Source: JAFGJU01 sp964570935
GTDB taxonomy: Bacteria > Eisenbacteria > RBG-16-71-46 > JAFGJU01
Assembly (NCBI GenBank): GCA_964570935.1
Contig: CAZMZP010000079.1
Location: 1 to 13,579, forward strand
DNA length: 13,579 bases
Direction of reading: 5' to 3'
The translations under genes and the position numbers were made by a program. The notes under the pieces are model-generated. The model had not been told where the DNA came from. It made no database searches and saw nothing but the letters and a program-made list of their open reading frames with translations. Positions 6,240-13,572 of the stretch are shown here, piece by piece; position 1 is the stretch's first letter, and every line of letters starts with the position of its first letter.

Positions 6240-8231
6240 TTACAGGCCCTCAGACATCCAGTCAGCCACGAAGCACGCCAGCGATTCGACCCTGGCCTCA
6301 AAGAAGGTGTGAATGGGGAATCCCATGTAGAACACCTTCGAGCCGGTGTAGATGTCGTGGAACCGCAGCGAGCAGGCCTTCTTGTTGTACGTCGAACTCG
6401 TGTAGTTGGCCTTGTAGAAATAAATCGTGTCCGGCCTCTGCGACAGGTCCGGGTTCTGCATGGCCGACATGATGGCCTCCACCTTCGTCTTCCCGTACAC
6501 AGTGCTGGAACCGCCCACGGAGTAATCCAGCGAATCCAGCGACGGTATGAGGTCGCTCAGCTTCCTGTTGGGTGTGGCCCCCCTGAATCCGTCACCGCGG
6601 TTGTTGGTCGAGACGATCGGTCTGTTCACGGTGCCGGAGATCTTCAAGAACCTGGAGGCGAAACTGTTCTCACCCGGCACTGAGCCGTAGGCGAACTGAA
6701 GCGGATCCGGATCGCTCCCCCTGACCACTTCGTTGCCGTAGATCCAGAGATTGCCCCCGCCCTTCAGGTAGACGTCCAGAATGCCGTTCTGAATCACCCC
6801 GGACAAGCCGGTGGTGAACGAGTTCTGCGACGCGTCACAGTCCCATATGAGGAGCTTGTACCTGGAGAGCTCGGAGAGGGTCGGGTATTCGACCATCATC
6901 GGCATCTCCGGGGGCACACCGCCCGGACCGGCGCGCCAGCAGTTGTAGAAGTAGAGTGTATCCCGGTCCTCCAGCGCACGGAAGCAGTCGAAGGTCGACC
7001 TTATGAAGTTGTCGTGCACGGGGTCACTGGGAGCAATGTCGTAGTAATCGTCCACGAACAGAACCGCCCTGTCGAACAGGAATGACACAACCTCGAGCTG
7101 CACGATCGCGAGCTGCTCGACGTCGGCGTAATCCTTGACCTTGACGTAGAAGTAGTGGATGCCGGGCTCGGTGTACAGGACCGAGGCGCTCGTGGCCTCG
7201 GCGCTCCAGGTCTGAAGAGCCCACTGCGAGGGGTCGCTCAAGTCCTCAATGTCCATCCCGTACAGGTAACCTGAGATGGTTCCCCCGTAGGCGCTGGCGT
7301 CACCCTCCCACCGGAATGTAATGGGCTTTCCGGCGGCCGCCTGCCTCTCCCACACTGACCCATCCGCCGGGAAGCAGTGCGCGCTGGCTCCCTCGTACAC
7401 GCACAGCGTGGGCGAGCCGAAGCTGGGCATCGTCTTGAAGAAGATGACGTTGCGGTTCATCAACAGCCCGGGCTCCACAGCGCCCGCCTCGTCAATCGCC
7501 CTCACCCCGAACTGCCAGAAGATGCCGGAGGCAAGGTTGGAGAATATGATCTGCGTCTGCGGAGTGGGATCGGACCAGCAGGATGTAGCGTCCGTCTGGT
7601 AACAGGGTGTGGTCAAGAGAAGACTATCGTTCTCCACACCCATCGGGTTGAGCAAGCTCGTGTTGAACAGACGCCAAGTGTAACCTACCGGCCGAAGGCT
7701 CGGATCCCTGCTGTCCGGGTCTTCACCCTCCCACACGACCTTTACCGAGGTCCCCAAGGGGAGAGCGCCCAAGCAGATTTGCCCCGTCGTTTCGTCGCAC
7801 TTGGGGCTCCTTATCCGGGTCTCTGGTGCGACGGTCCTGGCGTCGAAGGTCAGGTAGTCGGGAAAGGACGCGAGACCCTCATTGTCCACCGACTTGATGT
7901 AGAACGTGTGCCACTTGCCGAACTCTCCAGCGGGCCTGGGGGCGTCGGCGACGAACAGAAAGGAGCCCTGGAAGAACGACGTCTCAGTCCAGCTGGAGGT
8001 GTCGTCTATGGCGTACAAGAAATGGTCCACCACCCCGTCAGCGTCCGAGCCAAACCAGTATATCGGTATCGTATAGCTGGCCGTACCGCCGTTCGGAGGT
8101 CCACCCGACACCTTCACAGTCGGCCGTTCGTTGGGAAGTCTCTCCCCGTCCTTCTTCCCGCATCCGCAGAAGACAAGAAGAAGGGAAAGAGAGACTAACA
8201 GCGCCGCAAAAAACACTCTCTGTGGTTTCAT
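6240..8231 (-). CDS. Lipoprotein with Ig/FN3-like modules and a C-terminal alpha/beta (ThuA/GATase1-like) region
   Basis: This 663-residue protein opens with a lysine/arginine start, a hydrophobic stretch and LVFCGCGKK, giving a lipidation cysteine most likely at C24 (the preceding FCG is a somewhat atypical lipobox). About three beta-sandwich-like modules follow, near residues 33-132, 135-264 and 298-383, each opening with W-x-(G)-x-D and closing in a K/R-x-x-D strand: YWFGSDADG ... IKSVDNEG; VVWEGEDPD ... VRAIDEAG; FRWEGDASA ... VKVKDYAD. From about 388 the pattern changes to alternating hydrophobic strands and helices (VLFVDDYYD, YKLLIWDCD, YLKGGGNLWIYGNEV, GSKVFYMGFP), resembling Rossmann-like ThuA/glutamine-amidotransferase-like domains. 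No catalytic triad is evident. The likely ATG is 8231, with AGGGGG 11 nt upstream overlapping the previous stop; a GTG at 8240 lies too close to that SD. It is second in the three-gene surface set. Function unknown. Confidence 0.85.
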   Translation of the reverse strand: MKPQRVFFAALLVSLSLLLVFCGCGKKDGERLPNERPTVKVSGGPPNGGTASYTIPIYWFGSDADGVVDHFLYAIDDTSSWTETSFFQGSFLFVADAPRPAGEFGKWHTFYIKSVDNEGLASFPDYLTFDARTVAPETRIRSPKCDETTGQICLGALPLGTSVKVVWEGEDPDSRDPSLRPVGYTWRLFNTSLLNPMGVENDSLLLTTPCYQTDATSCWSDPTPQTQIIFSNLASGIFWQFGVRAIDEAGAVEPGLLMNRNVIFFKTMPSFGSPTLCVYEGASAHCFPADGSVWERQAAAGKPITFRWEGDASAYGGTISGYLYGMDIEDLSDPSQWALQTWSAEATSASVLYTEPGIHYFYVKVKDYADVEQLAIVQLEVVSFLFDRAVLFVDDYYDIAPSDPVHDNFIRSTFDCFRALEDRDTLYFYNCWRAGPGGVPPEMPMMVEYPTLSELSRYKLLIWDCDASQNSFTTGLSGVIQNGILDVYLKGGGNLWIYGNEVVRGSDPDPLQFAYGSVPGENSFASRFLKISGTVNRPIVSTNNRGDGFRGATPNRKLSDLIPSLDSLDYSVGGSSTVYGKTKVEAIMSAMQNPDLSQRPDTIYFYKANYTSSTYNKKACSLRFHDIYTGSKVFYMGFPIHTFFEARVESLACFVADWMSEGL

Positions 8232-8246
8232 CCTGCTCACTTCCCC

Positions 8247-9728
8247 CTACGGAATGGGTACGTCCACGTAGAACTCTCTGGTCGTGCTGACCGTCCTGCC
8301 CGTGCGGCCGTCCGGCTGCCTGTCGCGGGCCTCTATCACCACTGTGTTCAAACCCTCCCTCAACCCATTCTGCCTGGTAAGAATGTCGATGTGCGAGGCC
8401 CTCCAGGAACCGACAGTGCCGTTCAGAGTCGTACGGTACTCGGCTGCGGCCCCGCTCTCAATGTCGCACGCCGGACAGTTCAAGGAATCATAAACCGTGC
8501 CGTCCTCCAACTGCACTATCACGTTCGTGCAGGGCAGAGTGCAAGTCTCATACACACCGCCGGGACAACCGCAGCAGCGGCTCTCTCCCTCGAAGAACGG
8601 GGCACAGTTCACGTAGAACTTCACCCTCGCCGGCGTACCGTCGTCCTTTATCTCGTTGTCGCGGGCCCGAGCCAAGAACTCGTAGTTCCCGCTCTCCAGG
8701 TCCCCGGTCTCCCAACTCGTCACTCCCAAGTCTTTGTAACTGTAGGCAGGGCCACCGCCCTCGCGCGTCAACCGGTGCGTCCAGCCGACGACGTACCCGT
8801 CCTTGTCCCACCCGCCCCACTGGAACGACGCCTTCAGACTGCTGACCAGTCTCAGGGTGTCTCCCTCCTGGCGCGGGATGGACCCGCCCTCGAAGAAGCC
8901 CTTTGGGCAGCCCTCGCAGGGCGGCACGATCCACGTGTCAGGGTCGTAGTTCACGACGAAGCACCTCGCGGTCTCGCTGCGTCCCTTGATGGTGTTGGTC
9001 GTCGCGCCGGCGTCGTCGACCGAAAGGACCTCGAAGCTGTACTCCGCGCGCTTGGTCAGAACGGTGGAATAGGTAGTGTCTCCCAGCCCACCCTCGCGGC
9101 GCTGGGCCTCCGTGTTCAGCTTGTAAAGATATCCGGTGATGTATCCGCCCGGGTCCTCGTCCCAACCCACCCAGGAGAAGAACACGGACGAGTTGGTGGG
9201 CATTGTGTCTCCCGGAACGGAATCCTTCAACTCCACCTCCGTGGCCGCGGTGAGCTGCTGGGTCTCGCCCTCCGGAGTAACGGCGTAGGCCCGGTTGAAC
9301 CTCACCCTGGGCCTGTTCGTGTCCTGGGCGTAGAAGAACACAAACGCGGGGGTCGGGTCTTCCAGGCCGCGGTCGTCAACCGCCTTGCAGTAGAACCTGT
9401 GCCCGAGCACCTGCGGGTTGTTCGCGGTGAGCGAGAACTCGGCCTCCGTGGCGGTCGTCCAAGTCCACGTGCTCTCCCGCGGGACCAAGTTGCTGTCCGT
9501 CATCGTGTAGTAGTAGCCCATCACCTGCCCGTCCTGGTCCAGGCCGCCCCAGAAGAGCTTCACGCGGTAGAAGACGAACGAGCTGTCGAAGGGCACTCTG
9601 GACAGGAACGTCTCCGGCGGGAGGTTTCTCTCGAAACCGGGTCGCTCCTTCCTGCAGCCCTGAATCGCCGCGAGACAGAGCACCAGCCCCAGAATCACAA
9701 AAATAGGAAGCACCCTGTTAGGCCTCAT
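8247..9728 (-). CDS. Lipoprotein with repeated W-x-G-x-D-x-D-G modules and cysteine clusters
   Basis: This 493-residue protein begins MRPNRVLPIF, then a hydrophobic segment ending in LAAIQGC, a lipobox with the lipidated cysteine at C25; RKE follows, and with no Asp at +2 outer-membrane placement is plausible. Three related beta-sandwich modules can be seen near 37-137, 175-265 and 290-373. They start KLFWGGLDQDGQVMGYYY, FSWVGWDEDPGGYITGYLYK and FQWGGWDKDGYVVGWTHR, and end in strands such as YCKAVDDRG, FEVLSVDDAG and FLARARDNE. The D-x-D-G acidic turn suggests calcium binding (inference). A cysteine-rich stretch lies between and after the modules: C271/C274, C375, C385, C386, C388, C396, C400, C418 and C421. 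The ATG at 9728 has GGGGGT about 8 nt upstream. It is the first gene of the set that continues through 6240-8231 and 5260-6189. I do not recognise a named family; a role in the envelope or surface adhesion is a guess. Confidence 0.85.
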   Translation of the reverse strand: MRPNRVLPIFVILGLVLCLAAIQGCRKERPGFERNLPPETFLSRVPFDSSFVFYRVKLFWGGLDQDGQVMGYYYTMTDSNLVPRESTWTWTTATEAEFSLTANNPQVLGHRFYCKAVDDRGLEDPTPAFVFFYAQDTNRPRVRFNRAYAVTPEGETQQLTAATEVELKDSVPGDTMPTNSSVFFSWVGWDEDPGGYITGYLYKLNTEAQRREGGLGDTTYSTVLTKRAEYSFEVLSVDDAGATTNTIKGRSETARCFVVNYDPDTWIVPPCEGCPKGFFEGGSIPRQEGDTLRLVSSLKASFQWGGWDKDGYVVGWTHRLTREGGGPAYSYKDLGVTSWETGDLESGNYEFLARARDNEIKDDGTPARVKFYVNCAPFFEGESRCCGCPGGVYETCTLPCTNVIVQLEDGTVYDSLNCPACDIESGAAAEYRTTLNGTVGSWRASHIDILTRQNGLREGLNTVVIEARDRQPDGRTGRTVSTTREFYVDVPIP

Positions 9729-9813
9729 TCAAACTACCCCCGTTATCTCCTTGCCTTACCCCGGCAATGTTCGCCTTCGAACCTGGGATACACACCGACA
9801 TTGTAGAAGAAAA

Positions 9814-9842
9814 ACGCTATCAAACACATCCATGATTGTCAA
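9814..9842 (-). promoter_or_regulatory. Candidate sigma70-type promoter for the three-gene surface set
   Basis: The minus strand has a perfect TTGACA (9837-9842), a 17-nt spacer, then TAGCGT (9814-9819), which matches the -10 consensus at only three positions. Transcription would start near 9807, giving a leader of about 80 nt before the ATG at 9728. A second -10-like TACAAT lies at 9800-9805 but has no well-spaced -35. The surrounding 9790-9850 stretch is clearly more A+T-rich than its flanks, which supports a promoter region. Confidence 0.45.
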
Positions 9843-9860
9843 CCAAAATCGGGCCGGATG

Positions 9861-9948
9861 CAACCCCCGGCTTGTTGTACGCCGGGGTTGCCGGGCGGCC
9901 TGGGTCTCCGGGTTCCGGGGCGGGGACCCGGTTGCGCCCGCGGACCGG
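9861..9948. other. G+C-rich palindromic block with G-quadruplex-type motif in the intergenic gap
   Basis: The 317-nt gene-free gap 9729-10045 contains, between its promoter candidate and its terminator, a dense run of self-complementary G+C-rich sequence. CAACCCC-C-GGC (9861-9871) pairs with GCCGGGGTTG (9881-9890) with one bulged C and a 9-nt loop. CCGGGT (9908-9913) pairs with ACCCGG (9926-9931). CCGGT (9928-9932) pairs with ACCGG (9944-9948). The plus strand at 9902-9925 also fits a G-quadruplex pattern: GGG, 5 nt, GGG, 4 nt, GGGG, 1 nt, GGGG. I see no gene in it. It could be a protein-binding or dispersed repeat element, or just composition. Confidence 0.5.
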
Positions 9949-9979
9949 CAGCCGCATCACCTCCTTCACGAATCGGGCG

Positions 9980-10025
9980 AAAAAATTGAAGGGGTCAGAG
10001 CATGAGCTCCAACCCCTTCAATTTT
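9980..10025 (-). terminator. Strong intrinsic terminator of the 1065-aa gene
   Basis: AAAATTGAAGGGGT (9982-9995) and ACCCCTTCAATTTT (10012-10025) are a perfect 14-bp inverted repeat. Inside it a second 4-bp stem, GAGC (9998-10001) with GCTC (10006-10009), closes an ATGA loop. On the minus strand the hairpin runs into six Ts (9985-9980), and it starts 20 nt after the stop codon at 10046-10048, so it fits a Rho-independent terminator for that gene. The length and symmetry also recall REP-type palindromes; see findings. Confidence 0.88.
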
Positions 10026-10045
10026 AGAGAAGCAGCGCTAAGGCA

Positions 10046-13000
10046 CTACTGGAGAATCACGATCTTCTTGTTCATCTCGCTGCCCGGGGCATTGAGCTGA
10101 TAGAAGAACACTCCACTAGCCACCCTCTCACCACCGTCGTTCTTGCCGTCCCAAATGACCGAGAACGCACCAGCCGCCTTGGTCTCATCCACCAACGTCC
10201 GGATAACACGCCCGCTAACATCAAACACTCTCAGCTGCACCTTGCCAGGCGTGCCAATGGTGTACTTGATGGTCGCGGTCGGATTCATCGGGTTCGGGAA
10301 CGCCTGACCCAACGACGTCACAACAGCCGGAACCACTCCAGGCTCCTTCACGTCAATCGGCCAGCTCGGGTCGCAGATCTGGTTCGTGAACTGTCCCCAA
10401 GTAAGGACCGAGGTGAACCAGCCGACGAGAGGATCAACACCGCACGTAAACGGACCGGCGGTACCATCTCTCATCACGGCCCAATCGTAGCCTTCAGTGA
10501 AGGTTCTGTAGTAGGTTCCACCAGGAGCGTTGCTGACCGCGGCATAACGCTTCGTCACCTGCGAGTCGTACTCTTCCTCGAGTACGCCAGTGCCGGTCGC
10601 GCTGATCATGTTGTAGGTCCTCGGGCAGCCGTTCTGACGAATCTTGTACGGCTCGATCGGGGACACTATTGCGCCGCCAGCCACACTGTTGATCGGCAGA
10701 CAGTACGTGTAGTCATTGGTAGTGGCCGAGTATGCGGCGCCGATGTACGTAGTACCCAGGGTGCCGTTCATGAAGAGCGGACCCCACGGCGTACGCCTGT
10801 TCAGCTCTCTCGCCCACGTGTCACCGCTCACCCACAAGAACCTGAAATGGTCGATGTCGGTGTAAACGGTCAGCCACGACTTCAGCATGTCGCCGTCAGA
10901 CTGGTAGATGCTGTATCCATAGATGTTGCCGCAGTTCAGCATCGCGTGCGAGTACGCCAGCATCTGGTAGATCGTGGCGCCATGGCCCCAGTTGTACTTG
11001 GGAGTGCCCGGAGCGCCGATCTGGCCAGGGTTGGCCGCCCAACGACCGATACCATTCCTCAGATCGCTAGAAGGTCCAAGCCTGTTGTACATGTCGTACT
11101 CGTAGCCCGCGGCAGTCAGTCTGGCACCAGTCCTGTCGGAGTTCCTGAGCCCGCCGTTGCCTCTCTGGCCGAAGTGGTCGGCATAGAGCAGGCACGGCCA
11201 CTCGACCGAGCCGAGGCCGTCACTCACGTACATCGGCAGAATCTCAAACTCCTCGGGAGCGCTCTGACCGTCAGCCGGCGTATAGAACGTGTCAGCCGAA
11301 CCGACGTAGCAGGCCTTCGTGTAGTACTCGATCCTCGTGCCAGGCTGGAACACCTGGTTCGGCAGAATCTCGGTACCCTCGGCAAACCCACCACCGATCG
11401 GATCCAGATCGTGGAACGTGGTCATGTAGACGCCGGGAACCACGACCGTGCCGGTACCGGCCGAGTTCGTGACCTCAGCCGTGTCCATACGGGCCTCGAA
11501 CCAGCCGCCAAGCTGAACGTTCGGGAACCACGTAAAGAACGGCGAAGTGAACGTCTGCTTCGGGCTCACAGCAGCCATGCGGAACGCCAACCAGACTTCG
11601 CTGTTGTCCGCAAGACCACGAGCGACCATCGAGTCACCGAATATCGGCGGCACAAGGTTGCTCAGGTAGTTCGCGACCCTGGTGTCAGCAGTGCTGAGCG
11701 GGTTCAACGTACCATCCTCAGCAAACTGATCGTGGAACATATCCAGCTCTTTCTGGCTGACGAACGGAGTAGTTTCCGAACCGTAAGCTCCGAACGAGAT
11801 GTTGTCGTAGTACGGAGTCACGTTCGCGTTGTTCGTACAGCCGAGTGCCCACGGATCATCATCGCAGTAGTTGAGCACGCCCAGACCAACCTGCACCTGC
11901 TCGGCTGCCGGCGGAATCCAGGAGGAGATGTCGAATATGTTGTGGGCGCAACGAGTACCCTCAGTCGAGTAGTACACGTAGTTGTCGTTCGTCCACCCGC
12001 TCCAACCACCCGCGTCGCAGCCGGGCGCGTACCTGGCCTGCCAGTACATGAAGACGTGGTCGTTCAGCGGCAGACTGCGGAACGCCTCGTAGTCCAGGAT
12101 ACGTCCGGGAAGCCCAGGACGATCGCGGAGATCGATCACCGGGGACATCGCGTACTCATCCTGGCAGAGCGGATGCGGATAGGCCGGCGTAGAGAAGTCG
12201 GCCAGAGTGATAACGCTGTCGGCCATCTCGCAGATGCCCGGCACCGCGGCCACGCAAGGATCCGCAGTCAGGTTCACGACCAGGTCGTTCAGGTGCTTCA
12301 CCTGAGCATAGATGCCGCAAGCCGCACTGTAGTGACCCCATCCGGCCGGAAGACTGCGAACAGCCGGGGTTTCGAAGTTCTCGGTGGACACAGCACCGTT
12401 GTCGTCCAACGAGTACGTGTCCATCGCGAACGCGCCGCACACCGTCGGGAAGAGGCCGTCACTGTCCGAATACCCACCGTCGGACACCGTCTGGAACACG
12501 ACGCGGAAATCGACCGGCGGAGTCAGAGCCGCCATCGAGGCGTCCAGGTCGAACGTCACGGTCTCACCGCCGGAGGTGGTGTATTGCGCCAGGGTGTCCT
12601 GGTCAATCCACTCCAGACCGATCGTGTCGTACACCTGGAGGATGACGTACGTGAAGTCGTACGCATCTTCGCTCTCGTACGTGCAGGTGTAGGTCACACT
12701 GGCCTGGTCGGGGGCCGCATCCCAAGTGTACGTCGGGGTGTAAACACCCTGGTTCCAGCTGTTGCCGTAACCAGTGCCGACGTTGTCCACGAAGCACATG
12801 TCGATGCCTTCCTGGTACGTCGCGCCGCAGAACAACGACTTGGTCCCCGCTATGACGCAGGTGGCGCCCAGAGTGGCGTTGTCCTTCACGTCAAAGAAGA
12901 CCGGGGCCTGCACCGTGTTGTCAACACCCTTCCAACCGTCCATGTTCTCGCCGCTGTGCGGAGTGCCGTTGTACCCGGCGGACGCAAAGGACCACATCTT

Positions 13001-13243
13001 TCTGTTGGCCCAATCCTTAAGCAGGGGCGATGCAGCCTCCCAGCGAAGGTCAACAGCATCCCACACCGTTCCGCCGTAGTAGTACGTGTCAGCAGCCGCG
13101 TTGACGCCAAAGACACCGCCCGGCAGCACCGCGCGCATGCCCTGCTCATCAAGCATGGGGACGGTTCTCTCGATCTCCTTGGCAGTTGCCACCGCAACGA
13201 AGGCAACCAGCAGAACAAGTGAAATCGCCAGAACTTTTCTCAT
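10046..13243 (-). CDS. Large exported multidomain protein with C-terminal FlgD-like / type-A-sorting-like domain
   Basis: The 1065-residue protein has a clear signal peptide (MRKVLAISLVLLVAFVAVATA, cut after residue 21). Residues about 280-490 look like a MAM/jelly-roll lectin-type sandwich: ENFETP..LPAGWGHYS, MSPVIDLRD, ILDYEAF, FDISSWIPPAAEQVQVGLGV, YYDNISFGAYG. Around 600-660 comes a further beta region (VYMTTFHDLD, TRIEYYTKACY). Residues about 684-840 (LLYADHFGQRG, YEYDMYNRLG, FRFLWVSGDTWAREL) resemble an alpha/beta domain. The tail 975-1065 is FlgD-like: LGQAFPNPMNPTATIKYTI, VQLRVFDVSGRVIRTLVDE, WDGKNDGGERVASGVFFYQL, NKKIVILQ. No protease or glycosidase catalytic motif is recognised. ATG 13243 follows GGAGGT with a 5-nt gap. 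A near-consensus promoter, a long leader and a dedicated terminator suggest a separate, abundant product, perhaps a surface-layer-like or extracellular protein (inference). Confidence 0.88.
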   Translation of the reverse strand: MRKVLAISLVLLVAFVAVATAKEIERTVPMLDEQGMRAVLPGGVFGVNAAADTYYYGGTVWDAVDLRWEAASPLLKDWANRKMWSFASAGYNGTPHSGENMDGWKGVDNTVQAPVFFDVKDNATLGATCVIAGTKSLFCGATYQEGIDMCFVDNVGTGYGNSWNQGVYTPTYTWDAAPDQASVTYTCTYESEDAYDFTYVILQVYDTIGLEWIDQDTLAQYTTSGGETVTFDLDASMAALTPPVDFRVVFQTVSDGGYSDSDGLFPTVCGAFAMDTYSLDDNGAVSTENFETPAVRSLPAGWGHYSAACGIYAQVKHLNDLVVNLTADPCVAAVPGICEMADSVITLADFSTPAYPHPLCQDEYAMSPVIDLRDRPGLPGRILDYEAFRSLPLNDHVFMYWQARYAPGCDAGGWSGWTNDNYVYYSTEGTRCAHNIFDISSWIPPAAEQVQVGLGVLNYCDDDPWALGCTNNANVTPYYDNISFGAYGSETTPFVSQKELDMFHDQFAEDGTLNPLSTADTRVANYLSNLVPPIFGDSMVARGLADNSEVWLAFRMAAVSPKQTFTSPFFTWFPNVQLGGWFEARMDTAEVTNSAGTGTVVVPGVYMTTFHDLDPIGGGFAEGTEILPNQVFQPGTRIEYYTKACYVGSADTFYTPADGQSAPEEFEILPMYVSDGLGSVEWPCLLYADHFGQRGNGGLRNSDRTGARLTAAGYEYDMYNRLGPSSDLRNGIGRWAANPGQIGAPGTPKYNWGHGATIYQMLAYSHAMLNCGNIYGYSIYQSDGDMLKSWLTVYTDIDHFRFLWVSGDTWARELNRRTPWGPLFMNGTLGTTYIGAAYSATTNDYTYCLPINSVAGGAIVSPIEPYKIRQNGCPRTYNMISATGTGVLEEEYDSQVTKRYAAVSNAPGGTYYRTFTEGYDWAVMRDGTAGPFTCGVDPLVGWFTSVLTWGQFTNQICDPSWPIDVKEPGVVPAVVTSLGQAFPNPMNPTATIKYTIGTPGKVQLRVFDVSGRVIRTLVDETKAAGAFSVIWDGKNDGGERVASGVFFYQLNAPGSEMNKKIVILQ

Positions 13244-13536
13244 CTCATACCTCCATCGTCGCGTAACGAATAGCTACTATCAGTCTGAGTGCGAACTAGG
13301 ACTTCTGAAAGCAGCTACAAAAGACAACTGGGAATGAAAGAGCCGATGCACACCTTCCCAGCATAGTGATGCATCGCGTTGGAGCTTTTTGTGGTGCCTA
13401 TATCCCCCCTTTCTCCAAGATGAAGTGAGTCATGCAGTCGCCATTGCGAAACTGACGATCACCCCCTTTGTTGTGGTCAATGCCAACGGGCAGAAGAAAG
13501 TAAGAAGGATCAGTTGCCGCACACTTGTTTAACGCA
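13244..13536 (-). promoter_or_regulatory. Long structured 5' leader of the 1065-aa gene
   Basis: From the predicted transcription start near 13536 to the ATG at 13243 there are about 290 nt with no convincing gene. Two nested or adjacent inverted repeats are visible: TTGGAG/CTCCAA (13413-13418 with 13379-13384) and CGATGCA/TGCATCG (13370-13376 with 13344-13350). Two purine-rich SD-like tracts occur far from the start codon: AAAGGGGGTGATC around 13460-13472 and GGAGAAAGGGGGG around 13404-13416. Tiny reading frames occur (for example 19 codons plus stop at 13315-13374) but none has a well-placed SD. I do not recognise a known riboswitch class. Confidence 0.5.
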
Positions 13537-13542
13537 AGAGCT

Positions 13543-13572
13543 AGTATACCACGAAAAAACGCCCGATGTCAA
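13543..13572 (-). promoter_or_regulatory. Near-consensus sigma70-type promoter for the 1065-aa gene
   Basis: The minus strand reads TTGACA (13567-13572), an 18-nt spacer containing a T6 run, and TATACT (13543-13548). TGG directly before the -10 gives the extended-10 TGn pattern. An A5 run lies immediately upstream of the -35. It is the best promoter in the window and faces the 1065-aa gene. Confidence 0.75.

Noticed and set aside
8391..9806. A 471-codon plus-strand frame opposite the 493-aa lipoprotein
   Set aside because: Same antisense compositional artefact; the minus-strand frame has a lipobox, an SD and repeated modules.
9751..10005. Small plus-strand frame in the intergenic gap
   Set aside because: It runs through the promoter candidate, the palindromic block and into the terminator, has no SD and gives an arginine/glycine-rich translation without motifs.
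10847..13222. A 791-codon open frame on the plus strand, opposite the 1065-aa gene
   Set aside because: No SD precedes it, its translation is rich in V, R and H with no recognisable motifs, and it mirrors a well-supported gene with signal peptide, SD, promoter and terminator. Long antisense frames are expected in G+C-rich genes.
13315..13374. A 19-codon leader peptide on the minus strand in the 5' leader of the 1065-aa gene
   Set aside because: No SD precedes the ATG, and I see no run of one amino acid that would suggest attenuation. Kept only as a remark under the leader.
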